Shown: piece after piece, positions 1 to 7,436 of the stretch
Layout of the letters: each line of letters starts with the position of its first letter
How positions within the stretch are numbered: position 1 is the first letter of the stretch
NCBI GenBank assembly: GCA_938003955.1
Contig: CALKXE010000073.1
Coordinates: forward strand, 1-35,564
Source: an uncultured Saprospiraceae bacterium
Lineage (GTDB): Bacteria > Bacteroidota > Bacteroidia > Chitinophagales > Saprospiraceae
Direction: 5' to 3'
Length of the DNA stretch: 35,564 nucleotides
Made by a program: the position numbers and the translations under genes
Notes under the pieces: generated by a model
Told to the model about the DNA's origin: nothing
What the model saw: the letters and a program-made list of their open reading frames with translations, nothing else
Database searches by the model: none

Positions 1-2
1 TA

Positions 3-962
3 ATTCTAGTCCTAGTTTTTGTGGGGCAATTTGTATGGAATTCTGATCTCGCAGTTATTGGCGGATATCTAAAAAAGATGCCTTTTACTTTTCTTGGGGT
101 TGTAGGACTTTCGTTCTTTGCTTACCTGAGTGCAACTATTGCCTGGCGCTTATGCATGGGTGAGGATGGTACGAAGACTGGAATACTCCAGCTGTTTATG
201 ATTCGGCACGTGGGAGAGATGTTGAGTGTTTTTAACCCTACAAGCGTCATCGCAGGGGAGACGCTTAAGGCCCACTACTTAGCTAAAAACGGAGTAGATA
301 ATAAACGATCTATTAGCTCAATATTACTATCAAGAATCCTGATTATATTATCTGCGTTATTGTTGATCATTCTGTCAGCATTATACTTAGTACTCGGAGT
401 CGTGGCGGATAATCAAGGACTTCCGATCATTGTTTTAGCATTGATAATAGTGTGTGGATTTGGGTATTTGCTGGCTCGATTTCTACTGCACTCCAAGCTA
501 TATCTGCACAAGGTAGTCGTAAGACTACAGAAAAGATTTGGCGATAAATACATTTCTGATAAGTTGATTACGTCCGTCCAAGAGATCAATCAAGAAGCAC
601 ACATATTTTACTCCAATAATAAGGTTAAGTTTTTCTGGGCATTCATGTTATCTGTTTTACATTGGATACTGGGCGCAGCAGAGTTCTATCTAATTCTGAA
701 AGTTTTAGGATTAGATATTTCCGTTATCAATGCAGTAGCTATAGAGATGGGCGTGATTCTCTTCAAGACGGTTGGCGCTATAGTCCCAGGACAAGTAGGC
801 GTGGAAGAATATGCCAATAAGGTTATGTTAGAGGCAGTTGGTATAGCCGGAAATGAGGTTTGGTTGGTTGTGTCTATTATGCGTAGGGCAAGACAATTGT
901 TTTGGGTTGGTGTAGCTGGTGTGTTTTACTTTTTTATGAAAAAAAAAGAATATGAGAAATAA
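3..962 (+). CDS. Flippase-like membrane protein (UPF0104 / LPG synthase TM-like), 5' partial
   Basis: Polytopic inner-membrane protein of the lysylphosphatidylglycerol-synthase transmembrane-region (UPF0104, AglD-like) family. Members are integral membrane proteins often linked to lipid or lipid-linked glycan handling; the substrate here is unknown. The frame is open from base 3 with a hydrophobic run (ILVLVFVGQF), so the gene begins before the window and the GTG at 21 is probably internal. About seven hydrophobic segments are visible. The family-like block EMLSVFNPTSVIAGETLKAH, followed by a hydrophilic stretch and SILLSRIL, lies near codons 70-110. A second conserved-looking stretch, GAIVPGQVGVEEYA, is near the C-terminus. 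It ends in a lysine-rich tail (MKKKEYEK). Family call fairly sure; function not. Confidence 0.72.
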   Translation: MLVLVFVGQFVWNSDLAVIGGYLKKMPFTFLGVVGLSFFAYLSATIAWRLCMGEDGTKTGILQLFMIRHVGEMLSVFNPTSVIAGETLKAHYLAKNGVDNKRSISSILLSRILIILSALLLIILSALYLVLGVVADNQGLPIIVLALIIVCGFGYLLARFLLHSKLYLHKVVVRLQKRFGDKYISDKLITSVQEINQEAHIFYSNNKVKFFWAFMLSVLHWILGAAEFYLILKVLGLDISVINAVAIEMGVILFKTVGAIVPGQVGVEEYANKVMLEAVGIAGNEVWLVVSIMRRARQLFWVGVAGVFYFFMKKKEYEK

Positions 963-1011
963 GGATTAATTAGTATTATTGATGCTTATCTTGTATGAAA
1001 GATTATAAACC

Positions 1012-1266
1012 ATGTTTGAACTAGTTATCATAATTATTGCCATTAGAGCGACATATAAAGAAGCCAAAAAAAGTCAACTTAATCCATGGCCATATGTTCT
1101 ATCCTGCATATTTTTAAGTGTTTTATCTTCAGGCGCTTCTTACTTATTGTTTGGTTCGGTCATGGGAGCGATTTTTAGTATAGTTCTTACATTGCTTTTG
1201 TCCTTTATTCCATTTATCGTATTAACAAGTAAAGAAAGTTCAAACGATAGTTTTAGAAATATGTAG
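1012..1266 (+). CDS. Small hypothetical membrane protein (84 aa)
   Basis: I do not recognise this protein. It has an N-terminal hydrophobic stretch (FELVIIIIAI), a short basic linker (YKEAKKSQLNPW) and two further hydrophobic segments around residues 26-48 and 51-71, then a polar Ser/Asn tail. Two or three membrane passes are likely. The ATG at 1012 lies 50 bases after the preceding stop, so cotranscription with the flippase-like gene is possible. No cysteine pair, metal site or catalytic motif is visible. Coding status rests on the continuous frame and membrane-like composition only. Confidence 0.45.
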   Translation: MFELVIIIIAIRATYKEAKKSQLNPWPYVLSCIFLSVLSSGASYLLFGSVMGAIFSIVLTLLLSFIPFIVLTSKESSNDSFRNM

Positions 1267-1522
1267 ATCAAATAGAAAGTCATCTATTAAAGAGCAGTTT
1301 GAAAAATATTCCCACTTTCAAATTTCATATAGATATTTTGCTTTCTTATTTTCCACTCTCCTTTTAGACCATATAGTGAATGGTTCGCTTCATCAAATTT
1401 GCTATTTCCCATCTGTTGAATTTTACTAAAATCACTATCACTAATTTACATGAACAATTTAACTGATAGTCGAAACTCTGTTCAAAATTTCCATTTTCTA
1501 AGAATGTAATTGAAAACCTATC

Positions 1523-1762
1523 ATGAAAAATCAAAATTTTGATATAAAGCCAATAATGCGAATTCTATTTGGAATTGGATGTTTGGTAATCTGCTATGCA
1601 ACCATAGAACCACTTAGAATAGTTGAAAACTATAACTCTAAAGGTTACAGTCCTGAAGATGAGCTTTTCTTTTTTTCCTTTTATTGGATATCGCTTATTG
1701 CTGGAATAGTATTGATAATTATTGGGATATTAGGAGTAATCAAACTGTTTGTTAAGAACTAG
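1523..1762 (+). CDS. Small hypothetical membrane protein (79 aa)
   Basis: Unrecognised two-pass membrane protein. Hydrophobic segments lie at about residues 12-27 and 48-76, separated by a polar, acidic loop (NYNSKGYSPEDEL) that probably faces the periplasm. The C-terminus is basic (KLFVKN). It follows 256 AT-rich bases in which I see no gene, and precedes the methyltransferase gene by 49 bases. Nothing in the sequence points to a specific role. Small two-TM proteins like this are common in Bacteroidota and mostly uncharacterised. Confidence 0.45.
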   Translation: MKNQNFDIKPIMRILFGIGCLVICYATIEPLRIVENYNSKGYSPEDELFFFSFYWISLIAGIVLIIIGILGVIKLFVKN

Positions 1763-1811
1763 CTATCTAGCGTAGTGATTTATATTATTAATTTTATGTC
1801 TAAATAACACC

Positions 1812-2387
1812 ATGAACCCTAACTATGACAACTACTACCAAACAGAAGAACTATTTGGAAAGCCATACCCAGAGCTAATTGACTTCTATACTAACATCAA
1901 CGATAAGGGAACATTATTAGATTTAGGCTGTGGACAAGGAAGGGATGCTATTCCCTTGGCCATGTTAGGGTATAAGGTTACGGGTGTTGACAATTCTAAA
2001 GTTGGAATCGATCAGTTGAATCGAATTGCAAAAGAAGGAAGCCTGCCTTTAAAGGGAGTTGTAGAAGATATATACAGCTATTCTAATTTTGATAAATTTG
2101 ACTTCATATTACTGGATAGTATGTTTCATTTTGGAAAAGCGGAAAAGGAAAAAGAAATCGAATTTTTGAATCGATTAATTAAGGGAGCAAGACTCAATAC
2201 TCTTATCACAATATGTATACAGAAGGTCGGGAATAAATTAGAAATACTTCATTCTATAGTTCTTGATAGAGATGATACGAAGCTGATTTCGCAATGCGAA
2301 TTGATATACAAATACGTAGATGAAACTTCAAACCATAGTTCCGAAACTAAGTATGAAATGCTTACAATAAAGAAGTCCAAATATTGA
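1812..2387 (+). CDS. Class I SAM-dependent methyltransferase (191 aa)
   Basis: Probable cytosolic S-adenosylmethionine-dependent methyltransferase with a Rossmann fold. Motif I is textbook: LLDLGCGQGRD at residues 35-45. The acidic residue that binds the ribose hydroxyls is D60 in the next strand (YKVTGVDNS). A motif II/III-like region, FDFILLDSMFHF, follows near residues 95-106. The general look resembles the TehB/UbiE-type methyltransferase_11/25 families, but the substrate cannot be told. The length is complete for a minimal methyltransferase domain. It is followed by a hairpin at 2401-2434 shared with the convergent gene. Confidence 0.8.
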   Translation: MNPNYDNYYQTEELFGKPYPELIDFYTNINDKGTLLDLGCGQGRDAIPLAMLGYKVTGVDNSKVGIDQLNRIAKEGSLPLKGVVEDIYSYSNFDKFDFILLDSMFHFGKAEKEKEIEFLNRLIKGARLNTLITICIQKVGNKLEILHSIVLDRDDTKLISQCELIYKYVDETSNHSSETKYEMLTIKKSKY

Positions 2388-2400
2388 CATAAGAACAAAA

Positions 2401-2434
2401 AAAAATCGGCTATCATTTAAGACAACCGATTTTA
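2401..2434 (-). terminator. Intrinsic terminator of the K-rich gene (possibly bidirectional)
   Basis: Inverted repeat AAAATCGG ... CCGATTTT, with a loop of 16 bases. Read on the minus strand it is followed by about nine Ts, a good intrinsic terminator for the lysine-rich gene. Read on the plus strand the T-run is short (TTTTAG), so it may only partly stop the methyltransferase transcript. Confidence 0.7.
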
Positions 2435-2452
2435 GATCTTTGCAAAAGAAAC

Positions 2453-2896
2453 TTACTTTTTTACGTAAGTCTTGTTTCCTTTAGAGTTTATGTAGTATTT
2501 ACCGCCTTTTGGGCCTTTGTAAATCATTCTTCCTTTAGAATCTTTGCCTATTGACTTGTCATCAGACTTATTAGCTCTGTTAGTGACCTTTTTTGATTTT
2601 GTTGACTTTGTAGACTTTTTGCTTGAAGTAGCTTTCTTCTTCGCTGCAGTATCTTTTGTTTCTTTAGTCTTTTTAGTAGTCCCTTTTTTCTTAGCTTTTG
2701 AAGCTTTACTAGTTGTACTGTCTTTTTTACTCTTCTTAGCCTTTTTTGCTTTTTTAGCTTTTTTTGACTTAGATTTTTTACTTTTTGTTTTGGTTGTTTT
2801 CTCCTTTGTTGCAGTTGATGATTGGGAGAAAGCTGCAGTTGATGTACCAATTAAGAACACCAATGTAAATAAAGTGAATTTTAAGAATTGTTTCAT
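2453..2896 (-). CDS. Secreted lysine-rich protein with PBCV-basic-adaptor-like C-terminus (147 aa)
   Basis: The start is set at the ATG at 2896 (MKQFLKFTLF), because it opens a clean Sec signal peptide (residues 1-25, ending near AAFSQ); an upstream in-frame ATG would add 12 non-signal residues. Residues 30-110 are low-complexity Lys/Ser/Thr/Ala, like histone H1 or AlgP tails, strongly polycationic. The C-terminal 25 residues (GRMIYKGPKGGKYYINSKGN, then KTYVKK) resemble the small PBCV-specific basic adaptor domain, whose hallmark is a GP(R/K)GG(x)YY...G.K.Y pattern. Expected outside the inner membrane. Role unknown; binding of a polyanion such as DNA or acidic glycan is inference from charge. 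A promoter is visible at 2985-2992 and a terminator at 2401-2434, so it looks monocistronic. Confidence 0.72.
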   Translation of the reverse strand: MKQFLKFTLFTLVFLIGTSTAAFSQSSTATKEKTTKTKSKKSKSKKAKKAKKAKKSKKDSTTSKASKAKKKGTTKKTKETKDTAAKKKATSSKKSTKSTKSKKVTNRANKSDDKSIGKDSKGRMIYKGPKGGKYYINSKGNKTYVKK

Positions 2897-2984
2897 ATTG
2901 TATGTTTTGAATAGATTAATGTCAAAAATCAACTTTATAGTAAGTTGCTTACTGTGTTTAGACTTAAAAGAATTAGGAAGGTCA

Positions 2985-2992
2985 CAAAGATA
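2985..2992 (-). promoter_or_regulatory. -7 box (TATCTTTG) of the K-rich gene
   Basis: Perfect match to the Bacteroidota -7 consensus TAnnTTTG on the minus strand. It would start transcription near 2979 and leave a leader of about 80 nt before the ATG at 2896. No clear -33 TTTG at the right distance. Confidence 0.6.
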
Positions 2993-3153
2993 AAAATTAA
3001 GGTTATTGGATTAAGGTTGATACATTCAAAATGTGATAGGCCGTATGTACTAAAATCAGATAATTTAAAAAAGAAAATATATAGTGTGAGTACAAAATAG
3101 TTAAAGTAGTCTTAAGAAGATACAAGCATTTTAAAACAAATAAAAACACTACT

Positions 3154-4788
3154 ATGAAGAACTACTATATTGTAATAATATCGATTTTGTGTTTTTTTAT
3201 ATTTTTTGCGGGCACACTTGATTTGAATTTGTTATTCAATTATAGCAATCAAGCTATTCCAGGATATATAAATGAGGACAATACTCCTGGATCAAATCCA
3301 ATAACAGACGAGGCTGCTACTTTGGGCAGAGTGCTGTTCTATGATACTAATCTATCTCTAACAAATACAGTCTCTTGTGCGAGTTGCCATAAGCAAGCTT
3401 TAGCATTTGGAGATTCTGAGATCCAAAGTGTAGGTCATGATGGAGGATTAACGGGTAGGCATTCTCCCAGATTATCAAATGCGAGGTTTGGAGAAGAAGA
3501 AAATTTCTTTTGGGATGAACGAGCCAATTCACTTGAGACTCAAACAACAATGCCAATCCAAGATCATATAGAAATGGGATTTAGTGGAGCGGATGGAGAC
3601 CCTGATATTGATTCATTGATTTCAAAACTTGGTGATATTTATTACTACAATGAATTGTTTAATCTTGCTTTTGGTGATCAGACAATCACAGAGGAAAGAA
3701 TGCAGAATGCGATGGCTCAGTTTGTGAGAAGTATGCAATCTTTTGATTCCAAATACGATGTTGGGAGAGGGCAAGTAGGAAATAATAATACTGATTTTCC
3801 CAATTTTACTAATGAAGAAAATAATGGAAAAGCATTATACATGAGTAACAACGATACAGGATGTAATAGGTGCCACAGAGCACCAGAATTTGATATTGAT
3901 CCAAATTCAGATAACAATGGTGTGATCGGAGTGGCTGGCGGTGGAGGTACTGACCTCACAAATGTTCGTTCTCCTAGTTTGAGAGATATTGTCAATAGCT
4001 CAGGCGCGGAGAATGGGCCGTATATGCATGATGGAAGTTTATCTACATTGATGGATGTAATCAACCACTATGATGACATTCCTAACAATAATAATAATCT
4101 AGACGATAGACTTCAAGGAAATGGAGGAAGCTTAAATTTGACGGATACTGAAAAAAATGAATTATTGGCCTTTCTCAAAACGCTGGGAGGAATTGATTTA
4201 TATATCAATGAAAAATGGTCTGATCCTTTTGATGCCAACGGAGATATAGAATTATTAAATAATGTATTACCAATAGAGTTTAGTTATTTTGATGCGTATC
4301 AAGAGGATAAAACGATTAAGTTAGAATGGGCAACTTTGGTGGAAATTAATAACGATGGTTTTGAAATATTGCGTAGTCGGAATTCAACAGATTGGGATGT
4401 TTTAGATTTTGTTTACGGAAATAATGAGAGCTCTAAATATGAATATATTGATTTTGATCCGTCTACTGGTTCTAATTATTATAGGCTTAAGCAAATAGAT
4501 TTTGATGGTAAGACAGAGTTGTCAGATATTAAGTTTGTCAGAATGGCGGAAGATATTGACGAGGTTAATGTATATCCAAATCCCGCTTATGACTTTGTAA
4601 ATATAAGCGCTTCCTCAAATTTTGAAATTGCAGCTATATACGATATCAACGGACAGTTGATAAAACAAGTAACGCTCAATGGACCGGCAAGAATTGATCT
4701 ACTAGACTTAGAAAGTGGAGCATATTTTGTCAGAGTTTCAAGTTCCACTGGTGATGATTTAGCCGTTACTAAGCTAATTAAGCTTTAA
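3154..4788 (+). CDS. Dihaem cytochrome c peroxidase (MauG/CcpA family) with T9SS sorting domain (544 aa)
   Basis: Predicted to reduce hydrogen peroxide, or act as a MauG-like dihaem oxidase, with two covalently bound c-type haems. The haem-binding motifs are CASCH (C75, C78, H79) and CNRCH (C237, C240, H241). Typical family landmarks are FFWDER near 118-123 and GPYMHDGSLSTL near 288-299, where M291 is a candidate axial ligand. Residues 1-20 form a signal peptide or membrane anchor. The enzyme ends near residue 350. It is followed by a beta-rich linker (residues 373-464, with NNDGFEILRSRN) and a type A T9SS C-terminal sorting domain starting at VYPNPAYD (473-480) and ending VTKLIKL. The protein should therefore cross the outer membrane and be surface-bound or released. 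The family is usually about 330-400 aa and periplasmic, so the added 190 residues are notable. No clear promoter seen. Confidence 0.9.
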   Translation: MKNYYIVIISILCFFIFFAGTLDLNLLFNYSNQAIPGYINEDNTPGSNPITDEAATLGRVLFYDTNLSLTNTVSCASCHKQALAFGDSEIQSVGHDGGLTGRHSPRLSNARFGEEENFFWDERANSLETQTTMPIQDHIEMGFSGADGDPDIDSLISKLGDIYYYNELFNLAFGDQTITEERMQNAMAQFVRSMQSFDSKYDVGRGQVGNNNTDFPNFTNEENNGKALYMSNNDTGCNRCHRAPEFDIDPNSDNNGVIGVAGGGGTDLTNVRSPSLRDIVNSSGAENGPYMHDGSLSTLMDVINHYDDIPNNNNNLDDRLQGNGGSLNLTDTEKNELLAFLKTLGGIDLYINEKWSDPFDANGDIELLNNVLPIEFSYFDAYQEDKTIKLEWATLVEINNDGFEILRSRNSTDWDVLDFVYGNNESSKYEYIDFDPSTGSNYYRLKQIDFDGKTELSDIKFVRMAEDIDEVNVYPNPAYDFVNISASSNFEIAAIYDINGQLIKQVTLNGPARIDLLDLESGAYFVRVSSSTGDDLAVTKLIKL

Positions 4789-4854
4789 GCTAACTTAGTC
4801 ATAAGAGATTACTACATTCGGAAAAGGAGATTAACAAGATAAAGATAAGAAGTT

Positions 4855-4888
4855 GTAGTGGATGGGTGAATAATTATCCATTCACTAC
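4855..4888 (-). terminator. Hairpin overlapping the end of the DUF5916 gene
   Basis: Near-perfect inverted repeat: plus-strand arms GTAGTGGATGG and CCATTCACTAC around a 12-base loop. It includes the last codons and stop of the DUF5916 gene and sits between two convergent genes. It lacks a strong T-run, so it could be a weak terminator or a 3'-end stabiliser. Confidence 0.4.
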
Positions 4889-7366
4889 ACTATCATAATC
4901 CAAGAAGTATACAATTTTGAGGGAGATACTATTCGTTTGTCTATAGTCGAATAGATTCGAAAAGTTAGAGAAGTAATTATTATCAAAATTTCGATCACTA
5001 CCACTTATGTTATTTTTCCATACTACTATGATGTCGCTACCTTTTGTAAATCTCCATGTATAGTTCAAGTCGAGAGTAAAGAAGTTGAAATTCACATCAT
5101 ATATATCTTGCCCATTGTCAAATTTGCCATCGAATGCAAGATCAGTTAGTGATCCATTATCTTCTAGTCTGCTAAACTTGACGTACTGCACTTGGTCCCA
5201 ATTGTGACGGATTCTCGTAGAGAGAGACATTTTATTGTTGAATATATATTGAACCCTGAGGCTGTTGTCAAATGTTGATCGATCTCTTGTACCATACATA
5301 ACATCATTACCAGTGATCCCTTCGATTTCCTGCAGCGTAAATGCCGTGTTTACATATCCGTTTTCATTCTTAGAAATAGTGTAATTAGTAGTCAAGAAAA
5401 ACGATAATTGATCATTGACTCTTACCCTAGGACTTATATCTATATTGGTGAATTGTCTGCCTTCTTCGCCAAATTTACGATAGAATCCTCTTATGTCGAG
5501 AGCCAAAGTCTTCCTGTAATCAGAAGAAAAGAAAGCGCTTGCCGAAAATGATGTTGGAAACTCATAAAACTTAGAAAAATCACTCGTCCGTGGTTCGAAA
5601 TAATCGAATGAGGTGAATGGCTCATATCTTATGTTTCCACCTATGGCATTTCTACTTTTCCATAATACAAATCCTCTTAGGCCGACACCGTAATTCACGA
5701 ATTTATTTGGACTATATAGTCTATCATAATTCTGGCTCAATCCTATTTCCCATCTTTGGATTTTGTCATTTCCTGGTTTGAATTGATTGTATGATACTTC
5801 AGAATATACTGCTCTTTCATTTGGACTAAAGAGTATACCCAAATCATTTGGATTATAATTATCTGATTCTTCATTATAGGAAACCTCAGCTTGCCAGTTA
5901 CCACTTATTTTGGCAGCGCTAAGAGAATAGGTGTGTCCGGTATTCGTCTCGTTTTCGAAAAACTGATTTGCTACAGCAACCTTACCCCCGAGCGCGTATG
6001 TTTGTGATTTGTTTCTTAGACTAAAGAAGGCTCCTGTTACATTTGCATCATAGTCGTCGCCAAACCTAGTAACGTTGGTGTTTATAAGAGTGACTACGCT
6101 ATTATTAGGGAGATTTTGATCCGCTACGATTACATTGTAATTGGTTAGTGGATTTGTTTGTAGGCGTCTTTGTTCTCCTGATACCGTGTTGCGAATTACT
6201 GCATATTCTTTTCCTTCCACTGCATTAAATATCCCTAGTCCTGTTCCAGAAGAAGTTCTTCCAGATACTTTGGTTGCATTATAAAGCTGTGCTTGTAGAG
6301 GATTTTCGGTTACAATTTCATTTTGTTGTAAACCACTAAAAGCACTGAAATAGTTGAGAGGTCTGCCACCAACTCTTCTTGTGTAAAACAAGTTTCCCTT
6401 GTCAAAAAGTTCTGTTCCTTCTTTGAAAAACTGCCTGTTTTCATCAAACTGTATTTCAAAAGGAGAAAGATTAAGTACTTCATTATCAAAGATCACTTGC
6501 CCAAAATCTGGAACAACAGTCATGTCTAGCGTAAATGCATCATTAATACCATATTTAAGGTCCATTCCTCCAGTATATGCTGGTGTTATTTCTGTTGCTT
6601 GATTGATACTAGGGTTGCCTACCGTATTTACATATCCAGTGACGAACGGGGTGATAGATAATCTTACTGGAGATTCTATATTAGAAATACCTCCTAGTTG
6701 TCCCGCTTGATTCAAAAAACCATCGATTGCAGGATTCACTGGATTCCAATACACATTTTCTCGAAATCTTCTTATTTCTCTTATAAACTGGACATTCCAG
6801 TTTTGGATATCTGCATTTGCAAATCTTAGTGATAAGTACGGAATGAATAATTCCACTGACCAGCCATTGTCTAAGAACTGGACTTCGCTATCCCAGATGG
6901 CATCCCAGTTTGCATCTTCGTTGCCGGCTGCGATCTTTATATCCTGTTGTACTCCAGAGGCTGTCACATTAAATGAAAATCCATTCAATCCATCTTGATA
7001 TGTATCGAATACTACACCAAACCAATCGGTATTGCCCCTTTGGTCTCTAGGTGATAGTTCTTTGAGGATCATACCAGGATCGGTATCATACATCATCGCA
7101 CCTACATAGATACCTCTATCAGTATATAGAATTTTCACTTCTGTTTTTTGGGAAACGGGATCTTGAAAAACAGGATCTGTCTGTATGAAATCAGTTGCTA
7201 TTTCTGATTTGGCCCATGCTGCATCATTGAGAAATCCGTCTATATTGATTTTGTCGTCTTTACTTATTCTATTGACTTGGATAAACTTTTTGCTGGCTTG
7301 TCCATATACTGAGTGCGAGATTATACTTGCAGACAGTACAATAATAAGAATAAGTAATTTTTTCAT
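4874..7366 (-). CDS. DUF5916 outer-membrane protein with CBM9-like N-terminal domain (830 aa)
   Basis: Residues 1-22 are a signal peptide (MKKLLILIIVLSASIISHSV, ending YGQ). Residues about 35-225 match the carbohydrate-binding family 9-like domain that opens DUF5916 proteins (KINIDGFLNDAAWAKSE; RGIYVGAMMYD; DWFGVVFDTYQDGLNGFSF). The remaining 600 residues are rich in alternating aromatic/polar beta strands and end in YFLDYDSVVNG, as expected for an outer-membrane beta-barrel. Family members are widespread in Bacteroidota; their ligand is not established, and glycan binding is inferred from the N-terminal fold. The next gene on the same strand is a TonB receptor 70 bases upstream, but a perfect -7 box lies between them. 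That box is so close to the ATG that the mRNA may be leaderless. Start chosen because it opens the signal peptide. Confidence 0.85.
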   Translation of the reverse strand: MKKLLILIIVLSASIISHSVYGQASKKFIQVNRISKDDKINIDGFLNDAAWAKSEIATDFIQTDPVFQDPVSQKTEVKILYTDRGIYVGAMMYDTDPGMILKELSPRDQRGNTDWFGVVFDTYQDGLNGFSFNVTASGVQQDIKIAAGNEDANWDAIWDSEVQFLDNGWSVELFIPYLSLRFANADIQNWNVQFIREIRRFRENVYWNPVNPAIDGFLNQAGQLGGISNIESPVRLSITPFVTGYVNTVGNPSINQATEITPAYTGGMDLKYGINDAFTLDMTVVPDFGQVIFDNEVLNLSPFEIQFDENRQFFKEGTELFDKGNLFYTRRVGGRPLNYFSAFSGLQQNEIVTENPLQAQLYNATKVSGRTSSGTGLGIFNAVEGKEYAVIRNTVSGEQRRLQTNPLTNYNVIVADQNLPNNSVVTLINTNVTRFGDDYDANVTGAFFSLRNKSQTYALGGKVAVANQFFENETNTGHTYSLSAAKISGNWQAEVSYNEESDNYNPNDLGILFSPNERAVYSEVSYNQFKPGNDKIQRWEIGLSQNYDRLYSPNKFVNYGVGLRGFVLWKSRNAIGGNIRYEPFTSFDYFEPRTSDFSKFYEFPTSFSASAFFSSDYRKTLALDIRGFYRKFGEEGRQFTNIDISPRVRVNDQLSFFLTTNYTISKNENGYVNTAFTLQEIEGITGNDVMYGTRDRSTFDNSLRVQYIFNNKMSLSTRIRHNWDQVQYVKFSRLEDNGSLTDLAFDGKFDNGQDIYDVNFNFFTLDLNYTWRFTKGSDIIVVWKNNISGSDRNFDNNYFSNFSNLFDYRQTNSISLKIVYFLDYDSVVNG

Positions 7367-7370
7367 GCCA

Positions 7371-7378
7371 CAAAAGTA
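7371..7378 (-). promoter_or_regulatory. -7 box (TACTTTTG) four bases before the DUF5916 start
   Basis: Perfect TAnnTTTG on the minus strand. Only four bases (TGGC) separate it from the ATG at 7366, so transcription would start at or within a few bases of the start codon. No convincing -33 TTTG upstream. A purine-rich AAAGGAGG lies further upstream, too far from the ATG to be its ribosome-binding site. Confidence 0.5.
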
Positions 7379-7436
7379 ACAACCTCCTTTGAATTAATCG
7401 TTAATATGTTGTGAAAGGTTATAATGTGTTTGAGTA

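Noticed and set aside
21..23. GTG at 21 as the true start of the flippase-like gene
   Set aside because: The frame stays open to the window edge and encodes hydrophobic residues before it, so the gene most likely begins upstream.
2544..2993. 149-aa plus-strand frame opposite the K-rich gene, Phe/Leu/Val-rich
   Set aside because: It is the antisense of Lys/Ser-rich codons, which always reads as Phe/Leu; the minus-strand frame has a signal peptide, promoter and terminator.
7384..7391. AAAGGAGG as a Shine-Dalgarno sequence for DUF5916
   Set aside because: It is about 16 bases or more from the ATG and lies upstream of the likely transcription start.
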